Assembly (NCBI RefSeq): GCF_900130005.1
Contig: NZ_FQXP01000008.1
Coordinates: forward strand, 1 to 64,000
Source of the DNA: Clostridium collagenovorans DSM 3089
GTDB lineage: Bacteria; Bacillota; Clostridia; Clostridiales; Clostridiaceae
Direction of reading: 5' to 3'
DNA: 64,000 bases
Part shown: positions 9,461 through 18,069 of the stretch, piece by piece
How the letters are laid out: each line of letters opens with the position of its first letter
Position numbering within the stretch: position 1 is the first letter of the stretch
Program-made: the position numbers and the translations under genes
The notes under the pieces: model-generated
Seen by the model: only the letters and a program-made list of their open reading frames with translations
Database searches by the model: none
What the model was told of the DNA's origin: nothing

Positions 9461-10840
9461 ATGAAAAATTCAATTCCAGTAGTAAAGAACAAGACCTACG
9501 AAGTAACAATTACAGGCATGGGATTTCAAGGAGAAGGAGTTGCAAAGCTAGATAACTTTGCAGTGTTTATCCCAGGTGCAATTGAAGGTGAAATCGTAGA
9601 AACAAAGATATTAAAAGTAGAAAAGAAATTTGCATTCGGAAAGTTAATGAGAGTAATAAAACCATCATCATGTAGAACAAATCCAAAGTGTAACATCTAT
9701 GAAAGATGTGGAGGATGTAATATCCAGCACTTATCATATGATGGACAATTAGCCTACAAAACTAACAGAGTAATGGAATGTATAAACAGAATCGGTAAAG
9801 TAGAAAACTTTATTATGCATCCAACAGTAGGAATGGAAGATCCATACGGATATAGAAATAAGGTACAACTTCCAGTAGGAGTATGTAACAATACAAATAA
9901 TAATATAGCAATAGGATTCTACGCTCAAAGAAGCCATGAGATTATAAACATGAACGTTTGCTATATACAAGATGAAATAGCAGACGAAGTAGTGAAAATA
10001 ACAAGAAAATGGATGAGAAACAACGACGTAGAACCATACAATGAAGAAGATGGAACAGGCTGCGTAAGACACATTATGGTGAGAAAAGCCTTCAAAACAG
10101 GCGAAGTAATGGTAGTACTAGTTACAAACGGAAAAGAACTTACAGCAAAAGAACAGTTCATAGAAGTAATAACTAAAAATATAGAAGGCGTAACAAGCAT
10201 AATTCAAAACGTAAATACTAACAAAACTAACGTTGTATTAGGCAAAAAGTGCATAACTCTATGGGGAAAAGATACAATTGTGGATTATATAGATAAATTC
10301 AAATTCAATATATCACCACTATCATTCTTCCAAGTTAACCCTATACAAACAGAAGTGCTATACAACAAAGCACTAGAATATGCAGGGCTTACAGGAGAAG
10401 AAATAGTATTTGACGCATACTGTGGAGCAGGAACAATATCATTATTCCTAGCACAAAAAGCTAAAAAAGTATACGGTGTTGAAATAGTACCAGAAGCAAT
10501 AAAAGACGCAAAGAAAAACGTCAAAGAAAATAAAGTGGACAATGCTGAATTCATAGTGGGAGAAGCAGAAAAAGTAATCCCAGAACTAATAGAACAAGGC
10601 ATAGTAGCAGATGTAGTTGTAGTAGATCCACCAAGAAAAGGCTGCGATAAAAAACTATTAGAAGCCATAGCAGAAATGGCACCAGAAAAAATAGTATACG
10701 TATCCTGTGATCCAGCAACACTAGCAAGAGATCTAGGAGTACTAGTAGACCTAGGCTACGAAGCAAAACATATCCAACCAGTAGATATGTTCCCACAAAC
10801 ATCACATGTGGAGTGTGTAGCGTCGATACATCGAAAATAA
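9461..10840 (+). CDS. rlmD: 23S rRNA (uracil-5-)-methyltransferase RlmD/RumA family
   Basis: 459 aa, typical for the family. It methylates a uracil at C5 in 23S rRNA using S-adenosylmethionine. It has an N-terminal TRAM RNA-binding domain (about 1-62), an iron-sulphur cysteine set (C77, C83 and C86 in the CGGC segment), the SAM loop DAYCGAGTISLFLA, and the catalytic region DPPRKGCD followed by YVSCDPATLARDL, in which the cysteine is the nucleophile. The start follows GAAAGGTG. The paralogues RlmC, RlmD and TrmA-like enzymes are hard to separate, so the exact target base is inferred. Its stop overlaps a possible small frame. Confidence 0.93.
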   Translation: MKNSIPVVKNKTYEVTITGMGFQGEGVAKLDNFAVFIPGAIEGEIVETKILKVEKKFAFGKLMRVIKPSSCRTNPKCNIYERCGGCNIQHLSYDGQLAYKTNRVMECINRIGKVENFIMHPTVGMEDPYGYRNKVQLPVGVCNNTNNNIAIGFYAQRSHEIINMNVCYIQDEIADEVVKITRKWMRNNDVEPYNEEDGTGCVRHIMVRKAFKTGEVMVVLVTNGKELTAKEQFIEVITKNIEGVTSIIQNVNTNKTNVVLGKKCITLWGKDTIVDYIDKFKFNISPLSFFQVNPIQTEVLYNKALEYAGLTGEEIVFDAYCGAGTISLFLAQKAKKVYGVEIVPEAIKDAKKNVKENKVDNAEFIVGEAEKVIPELIEQGIVADVVVVDPPRKGCDKKLLEAIAEMAPEKIVYVSCDPATLARDLGVLVDLGYEAKHIQPVDMFPQTSHVECVASIHRK

Positions 10841-10983
10841 TGCTGGAAATATTGAATTTTAGCCACTTTCATAAGCATGTAGTATTTGTGTCAGATGGAA
10901 GTAAAATAAGGAATAAGGAATTAAAAAGGTATTTTGATGTGTCTGTAGTTATATATATGGAGTGTGGAAATACGATAAAATAA
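10840..10983 (+). CDS. Possible 47-aa small protein overlapping the rlmD stop
   Basis: ATG at 10840-10842 overlaps the rlmD TAA (TAATG arrangement), which would permit translational coupling. The frame runs 47 codons to TAA at 10981, ending in KRYFDVSVVIYMECGNTIK. I recognise no family, and no separate ribosome-binding site is seen. It could be a genuine coupled peptide or the remnant of a gene displaced when the downstream island arrived. Confidence 0.3.
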   Translation: MLEILNFSHFHKHVVFVSDGSKIRNKELKRYFDVSVVIYMECGNTIK

Positions 10984-10998
10984 AAGTTTTAATTATAG

Positions 10999-11037
10999 AA
11001 ATAGATATTGAATTTATATATTTGATATCTATTTTTT
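10999..11037 (+). terminator. Terminator after rlmD, left copy of a duplicated hairpin flanking the Gabija locus
   Basis: ATAGATAT (11001-11008) pairs with ATATCTAT (11025-11032), followed by six T. The whole 39-nt segment is repeated at 15267-15305 with five differences, four of which form two compensated stem pairs. See findings. Confidence 0.85.
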
Positions 11038-11244
11038 GTATAAAAATACATGAAAAGAAAGAATTAAATTTTATTAATAAAAAGAGTTAAAGTATTTAAA
11101 AAGGTTTTTGGAATCTTGAACGATAGACCTATATTTTTACTAAGATAACAATGGAAACATTTTAGGGAAAGATGTATAATAAAGGTAAAATATAGAATTA
11201 AAAGACGTAAAATATATGATTGGGATTGAGGGAGGAAAATTATT

Positions 11245-13302
11245 ATGCAATTGACAAAAGTAATTCTTAGTAACTATAGGTGTTTTGGAGCAGAACCTAC
11301 AACTATTGAAATTAATAATTTGACTGGATTTATAGGTCATAATAGCAGTGGTAAAACCGCTTTATTAAGTGCACTTATAAAACTTTTTGGAGAAAAACCT
11401 AGTGATAGAATTATTGAAAGATCTGATTTCCATATACCTGAAAGTATTGACCCAGATAGTGTTGCTAAGAATGAATTATATATTGAATCACAATTTGAGT
11501 TTCCTGAACTGGAGAAGGAAGAAGACAGCATATCCATACCAGTGTTTTTCAAAAATATGGTTGTTAGTGAACAAGGGGGGAAACCTTATTTAAGAATTAG
11601 ACTTGAAGCAAACTGGGAAAAAAGCTCAAATCCTGAAGGAAGTATTGATTCAAATGTATATTATATAACATCTACGACAGAAGAGATAAATCCAGAAGAT
11701 AAGCGCAATATCAAAAGACATGACCTTGATCAAATAAAGATGATTTATGTACCTGCCATTAGGAAGCCAGATGAACAATTAAAAAATGTCTCAGGGACAA
11801 TAATTTCAAGATTACTAAATGGTATAAGTTGGTCAGAGCAAACAAAGACAAAAATTAAAACGAAAGTAAGTGAAACCGAAGAAATTTTCTTTGAAGAAAA
11901 AGGGGTTGAATCATTAAAGAAATCACTAGAAACTCAATGGAATAGTTATCATAAGGATATTAGGTATTCTAATCCAAAGATAAATTTCAATAGTACTGAT
12001 TTAGAAACAATTTTAAAGAAAGTTGAAGTAACTTTCTCACCTACAGAGACACATCGAGATTATAGGGTTGAAGAACTTGGGGATGGTTTACGTTCTTTAT
12101 TTTATCTTTCACTTGTAAATACATTTTTAGAAATTGAAGAAGAAATTCTAAAATCTATTAATGATGGTAAAGAAGAAGATATATTTACATTAATACCGCC
12201 TGTATTAACAATTGTTGCAGTTGAAGAACCAGAAAATCATATTTCACCTCATCTTTTAGGAAGAGTAGTTGAAAAGTTAAACCTTATTTCTACAAAAGAA
12301 AATTCGCAGACAATATTGACATCACATTCACCAGCTATAGTAAAAAGAATTGAACCAACAGATATAAGATATTTTAGGATTTGTAATGAGCATGAAAGTA
12401 CAAAAGTGAAGTCTATTAGATTACCAGATAAAGAAAAGGAAGCAGAACAATTTAAATTCGTAAAGGAAGCAGTATTAGCATATCCTGAACTTTATTTTGC
12501 AAAACTTGTTGTATTGGGCGAAGGTGATAGTGAAGAAATTATTATTAAAAAGATGATTGAATTAAAAGAGGAGTCTATAGATTCATCAGAAGTTTCAATA
12601 GTACCATTAGGAGGTAGACATGTTAATCATTTTTGGCGCTTATTGAACGATTTAGAAATTCCATTTATTACTTTGTTGGATTTAGATAGAGAACGAGATG
12701 GAGGTGGTTGGGGACGTATAAAGTATGCAATACAACAATTAATCAAGATTGGTTATGATAAAAATACATTGCTTAAAACAACTAAAGGAATTCTATCAGA
12801 TGAAAATTTTGAAAGGATGCATACTTGGGATGTAGCTAAGACTGAAATTATTTCGGGATGGATTGAATGTCTAAAAAGTTATGAGGTTTATTTTTCAGCA
12901 CCGTTAGATATAGATTTTGCAATGTTACAAAGTTTTAAAGATAAATATATTTCAGCATTAACAAGTGGTGAAGGCCCTAGGATAAAAGATCATGGCAAAA
13001 TACAAGATATTGTGATCAATGAAGATACTAAAGACGCATTGAAAATGGCTTATGAAGATAGAATAGAGAGTGATATTAAATCAACATTAAAACAAGAAGG
13101 TGGCGATGGATCTACTTATACTAAAGAGGAGAGAGAACTTATGATATGGTATTCATATTTCTTTTTAGGAAGAGGTAAACCAACTACTCATCTATCTTTG
13201 TTTTCCAATAATGCTGATATAGATTTTGAAAGCTTCCCAGAATGTCTAAAAGAGTTTGCAAATAGGGTTATTAAAAAGATGAGAGATGATTTAGGGGAGT
13301 AA
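11245..13302 (+). CDS. gajA: Gabija-type OLD-family ATPase/TOPRIM nuclease GajA
   Basis: 685 aa. The N-terminal half is an SMC/ABC-like ATPase: Walker A GHNSSGKT (residues 31-38) and the Walker B region VAVEEPENHISPH (acidic residues near 327-328). The C-terminal half is a TOPRIM nuclease: GEGDSEE with E426, then the D-x-D motif LLDLDRERDGGG (D479, D481), the metal-binding acidic triad. OLD nucleases paired with a UvrD-like helicase are the Gabija anti-phage system, in which GajA nicks DNA when nucleotide levels fall. It is about 100 aa longer than the best-known GajA. GAGGGAGG lies upstream of the start. gajB follows after 4 bp. Another OLD-helicase subtype is possible. Confidence 0.83.
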   Translation: MQLTKVILSNYRCFGAEPTTIEINNLTGFIGHNSSGKTALLSALIKLFGEKPSDRIIERSDFHIPESIDPDSVAKNELYIESQFEFPELEKEEDSISIPVFFKNMVVSEQGGKPYLRIRLEANWEKSSNPEGSIDSNVYYITSTTEEINPEDKRNIKRHDLDQIKMIYVPAIRKPDEQLKNVSGTIISRLLNGISWSEQTKTKIKTKVSETEEIFFEEKGVESLKKSLETQWNSYHKDIRYSNPKINFNSTDLETILKKVEVTFSPTETHRDYRVEELGDGLRSLFYLSLVNTFLEIEEEILKSINDGKEEDIFTLIPPVLTIVAVEEPENHISPHLLGRVVEKLNLISTKENSQTILTSHSPAIVKRIEPTDIRYFRICNEHESTKVKSIRLPDKEKEAEQFKFVKEAVLAYPELYFAKLVVLGEGDSEEIIIKKMIELKEESIDSSEVSIVPLGGRHVNHFWRLLNDLEIPFITLLDLDRERDGGGWGRIKYAIQQLIKIGYDKNTLLKTTKGILSDENFERMHTWDVAKTEIISGWIECLKSYEVYFSAPLDIDFAMLQSFKDKYISALTSGEGPRIKDHGKIQDIVINEDTKDALKMAYEDRIESDIKSTLKQEGGDGSTYTKEERELMIWYSYFFLGRGKPTTHLSLFSNNADIDFESFPECLKEFANRVIKKMRDDLGE

Positions 13303-13306
13303 GAAA

Positions 13307-15172
13307 ATGAAGAGGAATTGGATTAGTACAGAAGAGTGGCATCCGTCAGCAGGATTCAAACTAGAAGTTGAGGCGATGAATACAGTTATTAGTGATAAAA
13401 ATACACTTGTTGTAGCTGGTCCTGGAGCTGGAAAAACAGAGTTATTAGCTCAGAGAGCCTGCTTTTTACTAGAGACTAATACATGTAGATATCCTAAAAA
13501 AATCCTTGCTATTAGTTTTAAAAAGGATGCTGCTGATAATTTAAAAGAGCGTGTAGAATTGAGATGCGGGAAAGAATTAGCTTCAAGATTTGAATCAAAG
13601 ACCTATGATGCTTTTGCAAAAGAAATTGTAGATAGATTTAAAAATAGTTTAGATGAATCATATAGACCTTCAAATAACTACAATATAGCCGAAAATAGAG
13701 ATGTTAGAAGAGCATTTGAGATAGCAGGATTAAGTTTCAGAGGAAATCAAACTGATTTTAATAGAGCGTATGGAAATAAACTCTCGATAAATAAATTGCC
13801 TTTACATACAGATTTTATAGATAAGATTTTTATAGACGCTTGGAATGTATTACTTAAAGGCAACAAAGATAATAATTTTGAAAGTTCACTTACTTTCGAG
13901 ATGATATCACGTTTAGCTGAATACTTGATAAGAACAAATAGGTATATTAAGAAAGCAATTGAAATGACTTATAGTAATGTATTTTTAGATGAGTTTCAAG
14001 ATACTACATCAATTCAATATGATCTTGTTAAAGCTTGTTTTTTAAAGGCAAAGACAATAATTACTGCTGTAGGTGATGGCAAACAACGAATTATGTTATG
14101 GGCTGGTGCTAGAAAGTCAATATTTGAAGACTTTCAAAATGATTTTTTAAGTCAAAAAAGAACATTAATTATGAATCATCGCTCAGCGCCAAGACTTGTA
14201 GAGATTCAAAAAACAATGTATAACAGATTGAATGAAGATGCTGTTGAATTACAAACTAATGAAAAGTGGAATCATGAAGATGGAGAAGCGTATTTAAGAC
14301 TTTTTGAAGATCACATAAAAGAGGCTGATGTACTTAGTGAGGAAATAGCTAGATTGGTAGAAAAGGGGATAAAAATTAATAAAATATGTATATTAGTAAA
14401 GCAGAATGTAGATGTTTATTCAAAAGAGATTATAAATAAACTTTCTCAACTTAATATTAAGGCACGTAATGAAGCGGTATATCAGGATCTATTAAAAGAA
14501 GATATAATAAAAATACTGGTTTCGCTTTTTAGGTTGGCATCAAGTGATAGAAGACCAGATGATTGGGATTATATTTACGACATTCTAGGTGAATTATATG
14601 GAATAGACGAAGGTTATAAACCCAAAATATTAAATGATTTCATTATCAAAGTAGAGTTAATGATTAATGATCTTAATGCAAACTTAAATATTGTTGATGA
14701 AAAACAATTCTCAGCGTTAGTTGATTCTAAGATTGAATCTATTTCATACGAAAAATTTGCATCAAAGTTTCAACAATATAAATCTAAAGATTATTTTGAT
14801 GATTTAGTAGACAAATTTAAAAGATCAGTATGGATTGAATATAATGAAACCAAGGATTGGATTAAAGCTATTGATAACTTTGAAGGAAAAAATTCAATTC
14901 CAATAATGACAATTCATAAAAGTAAAGGTCTTGAATATGACACTATATTTTTTGTTGGATTAGAAGATTCGGCATTTTGGAATTTTAAAAATCAGCCGCA
15001 TGAGGATAGATGCGCATTTTTTGTTGCACTGTCAAGAGCTAAAAGAAGAATTGATTTTACATTTAGCTCAAATAGACCAGCAGGATTTTCGAATTTACAG
15101 AAGCATGATTGTATTAATGAATTTTACGAATTGTTTGAGGATACTGAGATTGTAAAGAAGATAGAGTATTAA
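13307..15172 (+). CDS. gajB: Gabija-type UvrD/Rep-like helicase GajB
   Basis: 621 aa superfamily 1 helicase-like protein. Motifs in order: Walker A AGPGAGKTELLAQRA (near residue 40), motif Ia LAISFKKDAADNLKERV, Walker B VFLDEFQDTT, motif III-like VGDGKQRIMLWAGA, motif IV MNHRSAPRLVEI, motif V MTIHKSKGLEYDTIFF and motif VI FFVALSRAKRRIDF. It starts 4 bp after gajA with its ribosome-binding site (GGGGAG) inside the gajA end, so the pair is translated together. In Gabija, GajB binds GajA and helps sense phage DNA. Motif III normally reads GDxxQxIY; here it reads GKQRIM. It is somewhat longer than the reference GajB. Confidence 0.83.
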   Translation: MKRNWISTEEWHPSAGFKLEVEAMNTVISDKNTLVVAGPGAGKTELLAQRACFLLETNTCRYPKKILAISFKKDAADNLKERVELRCGKELASRFESKTYDAFAKEIVDRFKNSLDESYRPSNNYNIAENRDVRRAFEIAGLSFRGNQTDFNRAYGNKLSINKLPLHTDFIDKIFIDAWNVLLKGNKDNNFESSLTFEMISRLAEYLIRTNRYIKKAIEMTYSNVFLDEFQDTTSIQYDLVKACFLKAKTIITAVGDGKQRIMLWAGARKSIFEDFQNDFLSQKRTLIMNHRSAPRLVEIQKTMYNRLNEDAVELQTNEKWNHEDGEAYLRLFEDHIKEADVLSEEIARLVEKGIKINKICILVKQNVDVYSKEIINKLSQLNIKARNEAVYQDLLKEDIIKILVSLFRLASSDRRPDDWDYIYDILGELYGIDEGYKPKILNDFIIKVELMINDLNANLNIVDEKQFSALVDSKIESISYEKFASKFQQYKSKDYFDDLVDKFKRSVWIEYNETKDWIKAIDNFEGKNSIPIMTIHKSKGLEYDTIFFVGLEDSAFWNFKNQPHEDRCAFFVALSRAKRRIDFTFSSNRPAGFSNLQKHDCINEFYELFEDTEIVKKIEY

Positions 15173-15266
15173 CTTATATTATTGAATATAGTGTATTTAA
15201 GGGATAAAAAATTTTGATTATAGAGTAGAACTTTAGTATATTATATTTTAAGACATTAGTTATATT

Positions 15267-15305
15267 AAATAGGCATTAAATTTATATATTTGATGCCTAT
15301 TTTTT
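15267..15305 (+). terminator. Terminator after gajB, right copy of the duplicated hairpin
   Basis: ATAGGCAT pairs with ATGCCTAT (15293-15300), followed by T6. It is homologous to the hairpin at 10999-11037 over 39 nt including the loop, with two A-T pairs replaced by G-C pairs. Confidence 0.88.
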
Positions 15306-15307
15306 TA

Positions 15308-16147
15308 GTGTGTCCAGCATGAGCGTAATCTTAAGGGTGGAAGTCCCTAACACGACGGAAAAAGGTGTACCACAGGGTTGAAACCTTTCTCCTCTACTTA
15401 GCAATATTATGCTAAGTGAACTAGATACAGAATTAGAAAAGCGAGGACTAAACTTCAGCAGATATACTGACGATTGTAACATATATGTAAAATCAAGAAA
15501 AGCAGCAGAAACAGTAATGGCTAGTATAACAAAGTTCATCGAAAAAGAGTTAAAGCTCAAGATGAATAATGAGAAAAGTAAGGTAGATAGACCGTGGAGG
15601 TTAAAGTATTTAGGATTTTCATTCTATAATAAGAAAAATGGAATGGGAATAAGAGTGCATAATAAATCCATTGAGAAACTAAAAGCTACACTCAAGGGAA
15701 TTACTGGTAGAAGCAATGCGATGAGCATGGAACAATGTGCAACAAAGTTAAGACAAATAATAAGCGGTTGGATTAACTACTTTAAGCTAGCAGATTTAAG
15801 AAGTACTTTAAGAGTATTGGATAAGTGGCTAAGACGAAGGCTACGCCTATGCTATTGGAAGCAGTGGAAAAAGATTAAAACTAAACATGACAATTTAGTA
15901 AAATTAGGAATAGATAACTACAAGGCATGGGAATATGCAAACACAAGAAAAGGCTACTGGAGAATTTCCAATAGCCCTATTTTAGCAAGAACATTATCCA
16001 ACGACTACCTAAAAGAACAAGGATTTATAACATTAACCGAAAGTTATTTAAGATTTAGGTAATTCTATTGAACCACCGTGTACCGAACGGTACGCACGGT
16101 GGCGTGAGAGGTCGGTACATAAAATAATTATATACCTCCTACTTGAT
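15308..16147 (+). mobile_element. Decayed class C group II intron, internally deleted
   Basis: The 5' end GTGTG (15308-15312) with a domain I-like start follows the T-run of the gajB terminator directly. The 3' part (about 16068-16147) has a domain V-like hairpin (ACCACCGTG with CACGGTGG around a GTACC/GGTAC stem) and a domain VI-like end finishing in CTACTTGAT. Only about 840 bp remain where an intact element with its RT would exceed 1.8 kb, so most of domains I-IV and the RT N-terminus are gone. Class C introns are known to insert just downstream of intrinsic terminators, exactly the situation here. The 3' boundary is estimated. Confidence 0.78.
15340..16062 (+). pseudogene. Group II intron reverse transcriptase/maturase remnant
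   Basis: In frame one reads EKGVPQG, a stop (TGA 15379-15381, where a glycine codon is expected), then NLSPLLSNIMLSELD and RYTDDCNIYVKS. These are RT blocks 4 and 5, with the catalytic YADD changed to YTDD. The thumb and maturase domain X follow (LRQIISGWINYFKLAD, WLRRRLRLCYWKQWKKI) and it ends in SLTESYLRFR-like sequence. The first half of the protein, including RT blocks 1-3, is missing. The premature stop, the deletion and the altered YADD show that it is dead. The C-terminal style without an endonuclease domain is that of class C maturases. Confidence 0.88.
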
Positions 16148-16148
16148 C

Positions 16149-16937
16149 CTATATTATTATCTTTTTATCTAAATATTTTGAATCAACTATGCTACTCCAC
16201 TGTTTCTCAAAAGATGGATTAAGTTGTTTTTGCATACTAATAGCTTCTTCAAAAGTCATTCGCCTAGATAACATCATCATTCTTAATCCATGAAGTTGAA
16301 TTTCAAACCAAGAATACTTAGCATTTTTAGCTAGTTCACGCAATGTGCTTCGAGACATTAAAAAATTTTCATGTGTTCCTTTTGAAAATGCCTCCACCAC
16401 AAGCTGATAATTGTTGAAAGATGCAAACGTTCTAGAGTCAATATTACCTCCTATTTTATTCCAAGGTGGAATATCTCCAACAACTTGTCGATATGATTCA
16501 ATCAACTGTCCCTCTGCTAGTTTAATATTTTCAATTCCTTCACGACCTGCATAGTCTGGTATTGGCATTCCTTTTGGTGCATCAAGAAATTTTCGATATA
16601 AATTTTCATTCCTGTGAACAATGGGTTGTGACAAAGACGATTGAACCAGAACAGAGTAGCCTAATCTTTTGTGATCAGCAAAGTATTGCTGAATTTGTTG
16701 ATATTTACAAGCTCCATCGTCAATTGGAAGAAGCCCGTTGTGCTGCTTAAAACGAACAGTCAAATCCGAAGCAAGTCCGATATATAGAACCTCTTTAGTA
16801 TGATAATCCCAAAATGAGTAAATACCTGCGGATGCCCAACCCCAGTTATCTAAAGGTGAGCAATTTTCTTCAATAAAATTCGCTATATCTTTTGCTTCAT
16901 CTATGGTGTATGCATCCATAATGATTGTTCCAAACAT
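16149..16937 (-). CDS. GIY-YIG nuclease-domain protein
   Basis: 262 aa from the ATG at 16937, chosen because TAGGAGGTG lies 8 bp before it; a longer in-frame start has no such site. Residues about 38-70 carry AGIYSFWDYHTKEVLYIG, then ASDLTVRFKQHNG: the GIY, YIG and arginine of the GIY-YIG catalytic core. The C-terminal 150 residues match nothing I know and may bind DNA or a partner. It runs convergent to gajB, and its TAG stop lies one base from the intron 3' end. It could be a stand-alone restriction-like or homing-type nuclease; membership in the neighbouring Gabija locus is not implied. Confidence 0.8.
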   Translation of the reverse strand: MFGTIIMDAYTIDEAKDIANFIEENCSPLDNWGWASAGIYSFWDYHTKEVLYIGLASDLTVRFKQHNGLLPIDDGACKYQQIQQYFADHKRLGYSVLVQSSLSQPIVHRNENLYRKFLDAPKGMPIPDYAGREGIENIKLAEGQLIESYRQVVGDIPPWNKIGGNIDSRTFASFNNYQLVVEAFSKGTHENFLMSRSTLRELAKNAKYSWFEIQLHGLRMMMLSRRMTFEEAISMQKQLNPSFEKQWSSIVDSKYLDKKIII

Positions 16938-17008
16938 TAATAAACACCTCCTAATAATAATTATTTTATAAGTATACCACGTCCTTTCTACCAAATAAAT
17001 ACAATATT

Positions 17009-17422
17009 CTAATCTGTTTTTATTTCGTCTAACTTGGTGGTCATAATGCTGTAAAGCTCGGTGTTTTTTTTGAATTTATCCACGAATGGCAAAATGACAT
17101 TGATGTAAAAGAGCTGATGAGGGGAAATGTTGAGCTGCTTGGCAAGTATCTGCTTATCGCCTGCGACTTGGTTGAGCATATATACACAAAATCGCTGTTT
17201 TTAAAGATATTTTCCACTTTTCTTGAAGATAAAAGGGCTTTGATGTTCTGTGTAATTGCTGTAGGAATACCTCCCCATTTACGAAATCATTTCCAAATCT
17301 CAACCGAATAGGCGGCGGTCTGTTCCTATTTTAAGAGCAAGTGAAATTCGTCCATATAGTATAAGGAGTGGAGCGTTTTTCCGCACGATTTACCGTTACT
17401 CTGTTCCAAACTTGGTCTTGCA
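17009..17422 (-). pseudogene. VirB4-like conjugation ATPase remnant (Tn916/Tn1549-type ICE)
   Basis: Read on the minus strand, the sequence gives VQDQVWNRVTVNRAEKRST, a frameshift, YYMDEFHLLLK, stop (TAG at 17326-17328), EQTAAYSVEIWK, stop (TGA at 17287-17289), then FRKWGGIPTAITQN, NSDFVYMLNQVAGDKQILA and LYSIMTTKLDEIKTD before the true TAG. This is the C-terminal part of the VirB4/TraE ATPase that powers the type IV secretion channel of ICEs; DEFH is its Walker B. A short deletion removes the segment after NISPHQL. GC content is higher than in neighbouring genes. It is a dead trace of an integrative conjugative element. Confidence 0.8.
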
Positions 17423-17425
17423 CAA

Positions 17426-17447
17426 CAAGCATACTGGAGTATGCTTG
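17426..17447. repeat. 9-bp perfect inverted repeat next to the VirB4 remnant
   Basis: CAAGCATAC (17426-17434), loop TGGA, GTATGCTTG (17439-17447). A strong small hairpin at the junction between the ICE remnant and the IS remnant. No T-run follows on the plus strand. Confidence 0.5.
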
Positions 17448-17502
17448 ATTTGATAGACACATAGAATATAGGTATAATAAGTATAAAGGATATGTTTATT
17501 AA

Positions 17503-17808
17503 ATTGATAGAAAAGTAAGGTTTGCCAAAGAATATAAGAAAGAAATAATAAAGTCAGCAACAGATCAAGGCAAAAAGGTAACCCATGTGGCTAAAGATAT
17601 AGGGGATAGCGAAGCTACTGTAAGAGGATGGATTAGAAGATACAAAGAACATGGAAAAAACGCCTTTCCAGGCAGCAGAAATTTGGGACCAGATGATGAA
17701 GAGATAAGAAGATTAAAGAAGCGATCAGCTGATATTGAAGAAGAGAATGCAATATTATACCCTATAGGACATGCGAAAAAAGCTATACTCATCTTCACAA
17801 AGCCATAG
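17503..17808 (+). pseudogene. IS3-family transposase OrfA remnant
   Basis: The frame reads VRFAKEYKKEIIKSATDQG, then an HTH region VAKDIGDSEATVRGWIRRYK, EHGKNAFPGSRN, and a leucine-zipper-like stretch ending EEENAIL. This is the N-terminal DNA-binding and oligomerisation part of IS3-family OrfA (IS150-like). No ATG start remains in frame (a TAA lies just upstream), the end is scrambled, and OrfB with the DDE catalytic residues is absent. The left part of the IS and its inverted repeats are not recognisable. It is non-functional. Confidence 0.8.
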
Positions 17809-17948
17809 AAATAAAGTATCAATTATTTATTGAGGAGCTTGGAAAAAAGTATAACATAAGAGAAATTGCTTTCGATAAACGGGATGCCGTTCAAATTGTA
17901 CAAAATCTTGAGGGCATGGGATATAAATTATATGACCGAAACTTATAA
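17802..17948 (+). pseudogene. Phage terminase large-subunit fragment
   Basis: In the frame that overlaps the end of the OrfA remnant the sequence reads YQLFIEELGKKYNIREIAFD, then AVQIVQNLEGMGYKLYD and a stop. NIREIAFD-x-W-x-AVQ-x-VQNLEGMGF is a hallmark of the nuclease half of HK97-like terminase large subunits (TerL); here the usual R-W is K-R. Only about 45 residues survive. It indicates that a prophage once lay here or nearby. Confidence 0.7.
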
Positions 17949-18069
17949 TGGATATTACAACATTATGATTTGATTACTTGGAGGACGTTATTTATATGAT
18001 TTCTGTAGAAAATCAGTATGAACAGTTCCTAATATTAAATTATAAAACAAAAAAATAGGAGTAATAGCT

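Noticed and set aside
10551..10805. Minus-strand leucine-rich 84-aa frame inside rlmD
   Set aside because: Antisense of a well-supported methyltransferase gene; the Leu/Val-rich composition is a by-product of the other strand's codons, and no ribosome-binding site precedes it.
16149..16994. Longer 281-aa start for the GIY-YIG protein
   Set aside because: The extra 19 residues have no ribosome-binding site, while TAGGAGGTG sits directly before the ATG at 16937.
17117..17311. Plus-strand 64-aa open frame starting MRGNVELLGKYLL
   Set aside because: It is antisense to the VirB4-like remnant; the minus-strand reading gives the recognisable conjugation ATPase sequence, so this frame is a shadow.
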